In this document: one piece after another, positions 1 to 5,642 of the stretch
How positions within the stretch are numbered: the first letter of the stretch is position 1
How the letters are laid out: every line of letters starts with the position of its first letter
Origin: Candidatus Margulisiibacteriota bacterium
GTDB taxonomy: Bacteria > Margulisbacteria > WOR-1 > O2-12-FULL-45-9
Assembly: GCA_018814265.1 (NCBI GenBank)
Contig: JAHIZU010000262.1
Span: 1 to 5,642 of the forward strand
Direction: 5' to 3'
Length of the DNA: 5,642 nt
The notes under the pieces: generated by a model
What the model saw: only the letters and a program-made list of their open reading frames with translations
Told to the model about the DNA's origin: nothing
The model's database searches: none
Translations under genes and position numbers: made by a program

Positions 1-57
1 TGCAACTTCAGCTGTTGCGCAACATCATTCTGCCAAGATAATAAAAATCTAAAATGA
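1..57 (+). other. Left-edge sequence, possible 3' end of an upstream gene
   Basis: All three forward frames are open from the window edge until just before or at the first gene's start. One ends at TAA 39-41, one at TAA 50-52 (1 nt before the next ATG), and one at TGA 55-57 (an ATGA overlap with the next ATG). The last two spacings match junctions used elsewhere in this operon, so an upstream gene probably ends here. The piece is too short to decide the frame or recognise a product. By context a UDP-GlcNAc 6-dehydrogenase or another polysaccharide gene would fit, but nothing in these bases shows it. Confidence 0.3.
15..42 (+). promoter_or_regulatory. Weak candidate sigma70-type promoter before the first gene
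   Basis: A GATAAT box (37-42, five of six matches to TATAAT) lies 16 nt after TTGCGC (15-20, three of six matches to TTGACA). Transcription would start near 48-51, only a few bases before the ATG at 54, giving a nearly leaderless mRNA. The absence of a Shine-Dalgarno sequence before that ATG agrees with this. A match of this quality is common by chance in AT-rich DNA, and the spot may be coding sequence of an upstream gene. Confidence 0.15.
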
Positions 58-1076
58 GACAAAACGCAAAAAAAACAACAATAGCGCAGATCGGGCTTGG
101 GAAATGGGGCATCAATCTTCTCAGAAATTTCAATGCATTGCCAGAATGTCGCCTTAAATATGGCTGTGACTTAAATTCAGATCAGCTGCGTAAGTTTTCA
201 CGTGATTATCCAGATGTCAATTTTACTAGCAGTTACGAAGATGTGCTCCAGGATAAAGACGTTGAGGCAGTGGTGGTGGCTACTCCAGCACCAGCGCACT
301 ACGATGTCGCCTTAAAGTGTCTCAAGAATGGTAAACATGTTTTTGTTGAAAAACCGATCACTTTGGCGGTTGAAAAAGCAGAAGAGCTTGTTCGCCTGGC
401 TAAAGAAGTTAATAAAAAACTAATGGTAGGTCATTTACTTCTTTATCATCCTGCGATAGCAAAGCTTGCGGAGTTAATCAAAAATGGAGAACTCGGGGAA
501 ATTTATTATATTTACACTCAACGATTAAATTTGGGGAGAATCAGAAATACGGAAAACGTAGTCTGGAGTTTAGCCCCGCATGATATATCTATAATATTAC
601 ATCTAATGAGCCAATTTCCTCAAAGCGTATCTGCCCTTGGAGCATCTTTTGTCCAAGAAGGAATTGAAGATGTGGCTTTTTTAAATATTAGATTTGCAGG
701 CAGAGGCATTGGGCATATCCATGTTAGCTGGTTGGATCCGACTAAAACCCGCAGGACAATTGTAGTGGGCAGTAAAAAAATGGCTATTTTTGATGAAGTT
801 TCCAATCGTGATACTTTGATTTTGATTGATAAAGGCGTTGACCGTAATCCAGATTTTAAGACCTTCCAAGAATTTTTAAAATTGAGATTTGGCGAAGAAA
901 ATGGCATAAAAATTTCCAATCAAGAACCACTCATGCTGGAGTGTCAACATTTTATCAATTGTGTGCAGAATGATAAAGAACCTTTAAGCAATGGAGAAAA
1001 CGGCGTCAAGGTTTTAAAAATATTAGCTGCTGCTGAGCGTTCGCTTGAGAATGGAGGTAGAAATGAGTTACTTTAA
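54..1076 (+). CDS. wbpB: Gfo/Idh/MocA dehydrogenase, WbpB/WlbA-like (UDP-GlcNAcA 3-dehydrogenase)
   Basis: This is a probable NAD-dependent cytoplasmic enzyme that oxidises C3 of UDP-N-acetylglucosaminuronic acid, giving the 3-keto sugar used by the aminotransferase encoded two genes downstream. The 340-residue protein begins with a Rossmann fold (GLGKWG at residues 14-19) and carries the family's VEKP motif at 98-101 (Lys100). The substrate domain has GHLLLYHP at 126-133, Arg157, an [12 protein letters not shown] stretch at 160-171 and APHD at 174-177 (His176, Asp177). That combination is typical of the WbpB/WlbA branch rather than of inositol or glucose dehydrogenases. In-frame stops at 39-41 and 42-44 make ATG 54 the earliest possible start, and no clear Shine-Dalgarno precedes it. 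The last 14 bases overlap the acetyltransferase gene. The domain call is very secure. The exact substrate rests on motifs plus the complete neighbouring pathway. Confidence 0.88.
   Translation: MRQNAKKTTIAQIGLGKWGINLLRNFNALPECRLKYGCDLNSDQLRKFSRDYPDVNFTSSYEDVLQDKDVEAVVVATPAPAHYDVALKCLKNGKHVFVEKPITLAVEKAEELVRLAKEVNKKLMVGHLLLYHPAIAKLAELIKNGELGEIYYIYTQRLNLGRIRNTENVVWSLAPHDISIILHLMSQFPQSVSALGASFVQEGIEDVAFLNIRFAGRGIGHIHVSWLDPTKTRRTIVVGSKKMAIFDEVSNRDTLILIDKGVDRNPDFKTFQEFLKLRFGEENGIKISNQEPLMLECQHFINCVQNDKEPLSNGENGVKVLKILAAAERSLENGGRNELL
1053..1058 (+). promoter_or_regulatory. Strong ribosome binding site that fixes the acetyltransferase start
   Basis: GGAGGT lies inside the end of the dehydrogenase gene, 4-5 nt before ATG 1063. 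It is the best Shine-Dalgarno match in the window. It argues for ATG 1063 over the in-frame TTG 1045 or ATG 1051, which lie upstream of or overlap the site and have no such motif at the right distance. Confidence 0.75.
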
Positions 1077-1635
1077 GCATGGAACAGCTGTTGTTGATGA
1101 ACCAGTTACTATTGGGGAAGGAACAAAGATATGGCATTTTTCGCATGTTTCTTCTGGGGCCAAAATCGGGGGAAATTGCAAGATTGGGCAGAATGTTTTT
1201 GTTCAAAACAATGTAAAGATTGGCAACAATTGCAAGCTGCAAAATAATGTTTCTGTTTATGGCGGTGTTGAGCTGGAAGAGTATGTCTTTTGTGGCCCAT
1301 CTATGGTTTTTACAAATATAGTAAATCCTCGTTGTAAATATCCCCAGGAAACCGCGGACAAATATTATAAGACTTTAGTTAAGGAAGGAGCGTCACTTGG
1401 CGCGAATTGCACTATTGTTTGCGGGACCACGGTCGGTCGTCATGCATTTGTTGGCGCTGGCGCAGTGGTTACTAAGGATATTCCCGATTATGCTCTGGTT
1501 TATGGTAATCCAGCCAGGATCCAAGGTTGGATGTGTGAGTGCGGTACTAAGCTTAAATTTAACAGCCAAGTCGCGGTCTGCGCAAAATGCGACCGCCAAT
1601 ACCAGAAAATAGAAGGAAAAGTGAAACTAAAATGA
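1063..1635 (+). CDS. wbpD: Left-handed beta-helix N-acetyltransferase, WbpD/WlbB-like, with cysteine-rich tail
   Basis: This probable acetyl-CoA-dependent enzyme acetylates the 3-amino group of UDP-2-acetamido-3-amino-glucuronic acid, giving UDP-GlcNAc3NAcA. The 190-residue protein has irregular hexapeptide repeats (V/I-G-x-x-x-x pattern) over about residues 15-75 and 108-138, the signature of the left-handed parallel beta-helix that forms trimers. Family landmarks are IWHFSHV at 23-29, FTN at 83-85, a loop at about 86-107 interrupting the helix, and YGNPAR at 147-152, typical of sugar O/N-acetyltransferases. After the helix comes a tail with Cys158, Cys160, Cys173 and Cys176 (CxC, 12 residues, CxxC), which looks like a small zinc ribbon. 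The start at ATG 1063 is chosen because GGAGGT precedes it. The gene overlaps the dehydrogenase gene by 14 nt and shares ATGA with the aminotransferase gene. It could in principle act on another amino sugar, but the neighbours favour the stated role. Confidence 0.88.
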   Translation: MSYFKHGTAVVDEPVTIGEGTKIWHFSHVSSGAKIGGNCKIGQNVFVQNNVKIGNNCKLQNNVSVYGGVELEEYVFCGPSMVFTNIVNPRCKYPQETADKYYKTLVKEGASLGANCTIVCGTTVGRHAFVGAGAVVTKDIPDYALVYGNPARIQGWMCECGTKLKFNSQVAVCAKCDRQYQKIEGKVKLK

Positions 1636-2738
1636 ATTCAATTCCCTTAATAGATTTAAAAAAACAGTATGAATCAATAAAAGATGAAGTTGATCAGGCA
1701 ATTCAGCAGGTATTATGCGGTTGTCGCTTTATCATGGGGCCGGAAGTAAAGGAATTTGAAGAAGCCATGGCCAAGTATCTAGACGTCAAATATGCGGTTG
1801 GCGTAGCTTCTGGGACCGATGCCCTGGAAGTCGGCTTGCTCTCTTTGGGGATTGGTGATGGGGATGAGGTAATAACCACACCGTTTACCTTTATTGCGAC
1901 CACGGAGGCAATTGTTAGCACTGGGGCTAAGCCTGTTTTTGTGGATATTGATGAGAAAACCTATTGCCTTGATTGTAATCTCATCGAAGCAAAAATCACC
2001 AAGCAAACAAAAGCAATTATGCCGGTTCACTTATACGGCCATCCTGCTGATATGGATAAGATAACGGCTCTGGCTGAAAAACATAATCTTAAGGTAATTG
2101 AGGATTGCGCCCAGTCGCTTGGTGCGGCTTTTTCTGGCAAAAAAGTTGGCACAATTGGGAATGCTGGCTGTTTAAGCTTTTTTCCCGGCAAAAACCTGGG
2201 ATGTTATGGTGACGGTGGCATGGTTGTCACTAATGATGAGCAAGCCGCGCAAATGGCCAGAATGCTCAGGCAGCATGGCTCAAATAAGAAGTATTATCAC
2301 GCTGTCAATGGATTTAACAGCCGTCTGGATACCCTGCAGGCTGCGGTATTAAAAATCAAACTAAAATATTTGGACAAATGGAATGATCTGCGACGCAAAA
2401 ATGCAGCGCTCTATGCAGATTTAATAAATAAATCAGCCAAAAAAGGCTCCATTATCCCTGCTCAGGTTGAGCCGTCAGTGGTTCATTCTTTTAATTATTA
2501 CACAATTCGATTGCAGGACAGGGATGCAGCTCAACAAAGATTAAAGGCTGCGGGCATTGGTAGTATGATTTATTATCCTCTTTGTTTGCACCAACAGGAA
2601 GTCTACAAAGATCTTGGCTATAAGCCTGGGGATTTTCCTAAGGCAGAGAAAGCCCAAAATGAAGTCCTGTCTTTGCCTATGTTTGCGGAGCTCTCGGCGG
2701 AACAAATAAATGAAGTTGTAAAGGTTTTGGTGCAATAA
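1632..2738 (+). CDS. wbpE: DegT/DnrJ/EryC1 PLP aminotransferase, WbpE/WlbC-like
   Basis: This probable PLP-dependent enzyme converts the 3-keto UDP-GlcNAcA made by the first gene to the 3-amino sugar, normally with L-glutamate as donor. The 368-residue protein has the full set of family motifs. These are SGTDAL at 60-65 (cofactor phosphate contacts), TPFTFIAT at 83-90, [11 protein letters not shown] at 131-141, EDCAQ at 157-161 (Asp158 facing the pyridine nitrogen), SFFPGKNLG at 182-190 with Lys187 as the Schiff-base lysine, and [12 protein letters not shown] at 227-238. Length and motif spacing are normal for sugar aminotransferases. ATG 1632 is preferred because the protein then begins at the family-typical IPLIDLK motif. 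The longer reading from 1587 adds 15 residues with no family character. The start shares ATGA with the acetyltransferase stop, and a weak AGAAGGA lies at 1611-1617, 14 nt upstream, so coupling probably drives initiation. The fold and activity class are very secure; the substrate is inferred from context. Confidence 0.92.
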   Translation: MNSIPLIDLKKQYESIKDEVDQAIQQVLCGCRFIMGPEVKEFEEAMAKYLDVKYAVGVASGTDALEVGLLSLGIGDGDEVITTPFTFIATTEAIVSTGAKPVFVDIDEKTYCLDCNLIEAKITKQTKAIMPVHLYGHPADMDKITALAEKHNLKVIEDCAQSLGAAFSGKKVGTIGNAGCLSFFPGKNLGCYGDGGMVVTNDEQAAQMARMLRQHGSNKKYYHAVNGFNSRLDTLQAAVLKIKLKYLDKWNDLRRKNAALYADLINKSAKKGSIIPAQVEPSVVHSFNYYTIRLQDRDAAQQRLKAAGIGSMIYYPLCLHQQEVYKDLGYKPGDFPKAEKAQNEVLSLPMFAELSAEQINEVVKVLVQ

Positions 2739-3832
2739 TGAGCAAAAAAAGAAAAAAGATCATAAGTGTTGTTGGCGCCCGGCCCAATTTTATGAAAGTG
2801 GCGCCGATGTCCCGCGAGTTTGCCAAATATCCAAAGCAGTTCCAGCATTTGATCTTACATACAGGCCAGCACTATGATGCTAATATGTCAAAAGTTTTCT
2901 TTGAGGAGCTGTCTATTCCCAAACCGGATATTTACCTGGGCATTGGCTCCGGCGGACACGGCGAGCAAACCGGCAAGATTATGATTGAGTTTGAAAAAAT
3001 TTGCGTGCAAGAAAAACCAGATCTGATCTTGGTTTATGGCGATGTCAATTCCACGGTAGCAGCGGCCCTGGTGGCAGTTAAACTTCATATTCCCATTGGT
3101 CATGTTGAAGCTGGCTTGCGTTCTTTTGATCGCGCCATGCCAGAAGAAATAAATAGAATTTTGACAGATTCAATTTCTGACTATTTATTTACTCCTTCGC
3201 CGGATGGAGATGTGAATTTAAGAAAAGAGGGTGTGGCAAAGAATAAAATTTTCATGGTAGGGGACATAATGGTTGACAGTCTGGTTTTTAACAGGAAAAA
3301 GGCAGCCAAGCTGAGTGTTTTACCATCTTTGAACCTGTCGCCCGGGGCCTATGCACTTTTAACGCTGCACCGGCCCAGCAATGTTGACAGCCAGGAAAAC
3401 ATGAGCCGAATATTCAAGGCGCTCAAAGTAATCGGCAAAAAGATCCCCATTGTTTTTCCTGTTCATCCCAGAACCAAGAAAATGCTAGATAGATTCGGCC
3501 TGACTAAAGTGCCTGGCATAGAGCTTGTCTCTCCTCTTGGTTATCTAGAATTTCTCAATTTGATGATGAACTGCAAATTTGTTCTTAGTGATTCCGGTGG
3601 CATTCAGGAAGAAACAACAGTTCTAGGCATTCCGTGTTTAACCCTAAGAGATACTACGGAGCGTCCAATTACCCTTACTCATGGCACTAATACTCTTGTC
3701 TGGCATAACCCGAAAAAAATTATTGCGGAGGCTAATAAAATATTAAGAGGTCAGGCTAAAAAAGGTCGGTTGCCTGATTTCTGGGACGGGAAAACAGCTA
3801 AGCGGATCGTAAAGATCTTAAAGGGGCTTTAA
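2738..3832 (+). CDS. wbpI: Non-hydrolysing UDP-GlcNAc 2-epimerase family, WbpI/WlbD or WecB type
   Basis: This is a cytoplasmic epimerase inverting C2 of a UDP-N-acetyl sugar. In this operon the likely reaction is UDP-GlcNAc3NAcA to UDP-ManNAc3NAcA. The 364-residue protein has the two-Rossmann, GT-B-like plan and all family motifs: GARPNFMK at 13-20, HTGQHYD at 41-47, GDVNST at 101-106 (Asp102), HVEAGLRS at 122-129 (Glu124), MPEEINR at 134-140, LHRPSNVD at 210-217 (His211), FPVHPRT at 240-246, SDSGGIQEE at 284-292, and the TERP segment at 307-310. These match the positions known to bind UDP and perform catalysis in E. coli WecB. Its start overlaps the aminotransferase stop as TAATG, with only a weak AAAGG at 2720-2724 upstream, which suggests translational coupling. 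Sequence alone does not exclude the simpler reaction UDP-GlcNAc to UDP-ManNAc (WecB). The three genes just upstream, which make the diacetamido precursor, favour WbpI. Confidence 0.88.
   Translation: MSKKRKKIISVVGARPNFMKVAPMSREFAKYPKQFQHLILHTGQHYDANMSKVFFEELSIPKPDIYLGIGSGGHGEQTGKIMIEFEKICVQEKPDLILVYGDVNSTVAAALVAVKLHIPIGHVEAGLRSFDRAMPEEINRILTDSISDYLFTPSPDGDVNLRKEGVAKNKIFMVGDIMVDSLVFNRKKAAKLSVLPSLNLSPGAYALLTLHRPSNVDSQENMSRIFKALKVIGKKIPIVFPVHPRTKKMLDRFGLTKVPGIELVSPLGYLEFLNLMMNCKFVLSDSGGIQEETTVLGIPCLTLRDTTERPITLTHGTNTLVWHNPKKIIAEANKILRGQAKKGRLPDFWDGKTAKRIVKILKGL
3820..3826 (+). promoter_or_regulatory. Ribosome binding site of the two-domain oxidoreductase
   Basis: The purine-rich AAAGGGG lies inside the last codons of the epimerase gene, 7 nt before ATG 3834, a usual spacing. 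It supports ATG 3834 as the start and suggests this gene can recruit ribosomes itself as well as by coupling. Confidence 0.5.
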
Positions 3833-3833
3833 T

Positions 3834-5642
3834 ATGCGTCAATTGTTTGTTGATAAACAAGTTCGTTGTGTGATTGATGATGTACCTCGGCCAACGCCCC
3901 AGGCGGGTCATGTCTTAATCAAGGTTTTATATTCAGTTATAAGTCCGGGCACTGAAACAGCTAGTCTGGGTAATTCCTCTACTGTATCAGGCAACAATTT
4001 GTCTAAGGTCATGGGCATAATTCAATCTGGCGGCTTGGAGAGGGCAATTGAAATAGTTAAGGACAAATTGAACCGTTTGTCTCCTAAGGGCTACAGTGGC
4101 GCTGGCGTAGTCGTGGCAAAGGGTGAAGATGTCCTTGAATTTGAACTTGGCGATAAAGTGGCTTACGCTGGTCAGCCGCATGCTGAATATGTGTTGGCGC
4201 CCAAGAACCTCGTTGCCAAGATGCCTGAAAATGTGGCAATGGGTGAGGCTGCGTTTACCACCTTAGGTGCTATCGCCATGCAATCAGTCAGATTAGCCAA
4301 CATTCAGCTTGGTGATAATGTTGTCGTTGTTGGTTTAGGTTTAATCGGTCAGCTGGCGGTTGCTTTAGCTGCAGCTGCTGGCGCAAATGTAATTGGGATT
4401 GACTTGGTGGCAGAAAGAGTTGCTTTAGCACAAAAAATGGGCCTAACCAACGGCATTCTGTCTACAGAAACAGATAATGTTATCAGAGAAGTAATGGAGT
4501 TGACTAAGGGCCGCGGAGCTGATGTTGTTTTGCTTTGTGCTGCTACAGCAAGTTCAGTTCCGGCGAATCAGGCTTTTGCTTATGCCAGACGCAAAGCTAA
4601 GGTTGTCATGGTTGGCGCTATGGGGCTAAATTTCAACCGATCTGATTTATATGCTAAAGAAATTGATTTTAAGGTCTCTTGTTCGTATGGTCCAGGACGT
4701 TATGATCGAGATTATGAAGTGAAAGGCCAAGATTATCCTTTTGAGTATGTGCGCTGGACTGAAAACCGTAACATGAACTCATTCCTCCAGTTATTATCTG
4801 CTGGTAAATTAAACCTTCGGCCGTTGATTTCTAAGCAATTGATTTTTGGTCAGGAAGCGACTGAGGCGTATCGGCTTTTGATGGAGCAGAAGAATAATCT
4901 TGTGGGGATACTGCTTAAATACCCTGAGACAGCTGAATCTGATGACCAATCAGGCGCTAAGATTGTTTTGAGGCCTGTTTTGCCTAAACAAGGCATGATT
5001 AATGTTGGCGTAATTGGGGTAGGTGGTTTTTCTCGTAATACTTTAATCCCGGCAATTAAGAAAATTAAAAATGTTAATTTATCAGCTGTGGCTGATATTA
5101 ATGGAGTAGAGGCTAAGCATGTGGCTAAATTAAAGGGCTTTGGCTATGCTACAACAGATTATAAGCAAGTCTTAGCTGACAAAAACATTGATGTGGTAAT
5201 GATTGCTACTCGGCATGATACTCATTATCAGATTGCCAGAGAGGCTTTACTTGCAGGCAAACATGTTCATGTTGAAAAACCCATGACGATGGATTTGGCC
5301 CAAGCTAAAGAACTAGAGAAACTGGTTGTTTCTAGCAATAAACTTTTGCAAGTGGGCTACAACCGTCGCCACGCGCCTTGTATAAAAAAGATCAAAAGCT
5401 TGTTAGCTAATCGCAACACACCGTTAATGACACTTTGCCGGGTAAATTCTGGCAGTTTACCGCTCAGTCATTGGGTAAATGATCCTCACGAAGGCGGAGG
5501 AAGGTTAATCGGAGAAATCTGCCATTTTATTGATTTATTGTATTGGCTGGTCGAAGCAGAAATAGCGGATTTCGGTTTTCAGAAAATAGATTCCCCCGTT
5601 TCAGCTATTACAGCTCGTGACAATATAAGCATTAATTTTAAA
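3834..5642 (+). CDS. Two-domain oxidoreductase (zinc-less MDR plus Gfo/Idh/MocA), 3' end cut by the window
   Basis: The reading frame stays open from ATG 3834 to the last base, giving 603 residues without a stop. Residues about 1-362 form a medium-chain dehydrogenase/reductase: SPGTE at 37-41, GYSGAG at 86-91, and an NAD(P) Rossmann motif GLGLIG at 167-172. The usual catalytic zinc cysteine and GHE histidine are absent, as is the four-cysteine structural zinc lobe, so no metal site is visible. A linker of about 25 residues leads to a Gfo/Idh/MocA domain with GVGGFS at 395-400, VEKP at 480-483 (Lys482), and the EICHFIDLLYW stretch at 561-571 (His564, Asp567). The MDR-Gfo order matches a recognised family of bi-domain oxidoreductases in polysaccharide clusters. 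Full-length members run to roughly 700 residues, so about 100 are probably missing. The substrate is unknown; each domain may bind its own nicotinamide cofactor. The gene follows the epimerase stop by 1 nt. Its alanine codons are strongly GCT-biased compared with the genes before it. Confidence 0.85.
   Translation, partial: MRQLFVDKQVRCVIDDVPRPTPQAGHVLIKVLYSVISPGTETASLGNSSTVSGNNLSKVMGIIQSGGLERAIEIVKDKLNRLSPKGYSGAGVVVAKGEDVLEFELGDKVAYAGQPHAEYVLAPKNLVAKMPENVAMGEAAFTTLGAIAMQSVRLANIQLGDNVVVVGLGLIGQLAVALAAAAGANVIGIDLVAERVALAQKMGLTNGILSTETDNVIREVMELTKGRGADVVLLCAATASSVPANQAFAYARRKAKVVMVGAMGLNFNRSDLYAKEIDFKVSCSYGPGRYDRDYEVKGQDYPFEYVRWTENRNMNSFLQLLSAGKLNLRPLISKQLIFGQEATEAYRLLMEQKNNLVGILLKYPETAESDDQSGAKIVLRPVLPKQGMINVGVIGVGGFSRNTLIPAIKKIKNVNLSAVADINGVEAKHVAKLKGFGYATTDYKQVLADKNIDVVMIATRHDTHYQIAREALLAGKHVHVEKPMTMDLAQAKELEKLVVSSNKLLQVGYNRRHAPCIKKIKSLLANRNTPLMTLCRVNSGSLPLSHWVNDPHEGGGRLIGEICHFIDLLYWLVEAEIADFGFQKIDSPVSAITARDNISINFK

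Noticed and set aside
620..919. 99-codon reverse-strand open frame inside the first dehydrogenase gene
   Set aside because: It lies wholly antisense to a well-supported gene, has no recognisable domain, and shows no Shine-Dalgarno or promoter. It is a shadow of the AT-rich coding strand.
1045..1062. Earlier acetyltransferase starts at TTG 1045 or ATG 1051
   Set aside because: The GGAGGT at 1053-1058 is placed for ATG 1063 and would fall inside the coding sequence of the longer forms.
1397..1612. 71-codon forward open frame inside the acetyltransferase gene
   Set aside because: It is out of frame with a gene carrying conserved motifs throughout, and its translation resembles no family.
1587..1631. 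15-residue N-terminal extension of the aminotransferase from an upstream start
   Set aside because: The extra residues lie within the acetyltransferase tail and have no family character. ATG 1632 gives the usual N terminus and an ATGA junction.
3987..4181. 64-codon reverse-strand open frame in the region after the epimerase gene
   Set aside because: The forward strand here encodes the N-terminal part of the two-domain oxidoreductase, which remains open to the window end.
4980..5000. Separate gene start for the Gfo domain (ATG near 4995)
   Set aside because: The frame is continuous with the MDR half, there is no stop between them and no convincing ribosome site, and the fused MDR-Gfo arrangement is a known family. 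One fused protein is the simpler reading.
1..5642. Search by eye for CRISPR arrays, tRNA genes, insertion-sequence ends, long direct or inverted repeats, and terminators
   Set aside because: Nearly every base is accounted for by coding sequence, and no repeated block, hairpin followed by a T run, or RNA-gene pattern stood out. Small hairpins inside genes could not be scored without computation.

Overview
The window is a gene-dense, single-direction (+ strand) stretch of a bacterial surface-polysaccharide operon. It holds four complete genes and one gene cut by the right edge. The DNA is moderately AT-rich with standard stop codons. TGA is a real stop at 1633-1635, so codes that reassign TGA are unlikely. 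The organism cannot be named from this window. An uncultivated bacterium (Omnitrophota- or Patescibacteria-like) is a guess only.

Layout: 1-53 is a short edge piece, either the tail of an upstream gene or a possible promoter. 54-1076 is a Gfo/Idh/MocA sugar-nucleotide dehydrogenase (WbpB/WlbA type). 1063-1635 is a left-handed beta-helix N-acetyltransferase (WbpD/WlbB type) with a cysteine-rich tail. 1632-2738 is a DegT/DnrJ/EryC1 PLP aminotransferase (WbpE/WlbC type). 2738-3832 is a non-hydrolysing UDP-GlcNAc 2-epimerase-family enzyme (WbpI/WlbD or WecB type). 3834-5642 is the first 603 residues of a two-domain oxidoreductase: a zinc-less medium-chain dehydrogenase followed by a Gfo/Idh/MocA domain. 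No gap between genes exceeds 1 nt, and three of the four junctions overlap, so the genes are almost certainly co-transcribed and translationally coupled. I see no internal promoter, terminator, RNA gene, insertion sequence or CRISPR.

How they work together: the first four genes match, step for step, the pathway from UDP-GlcNAcA to UDP-ManNAc3NAcA (2,3-diacetamido-2,3-dideoxy-mannuronic acid): 3-oxidation, transamination, N-acetylation, then C2 epimerisation. This sugar occurs in the Pseudomonas aeruginosa O5 O-antigen and Bordetella LPS. The UDP-GlcNAc 6-dehydrogenase (WbpA) that would supply the substrate is not in the window. The fifth gene lies outside this known pathway. Its family is common in polysaccharide clusters, but its substrate is not evident here.

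Nothing in the window is clearly a new kind of system. The points most worth following are the two-domain oxidoreductase, with its lost zinc sites and shifted codon use, and the CxC...CxxC tail of the acetyltransferase.
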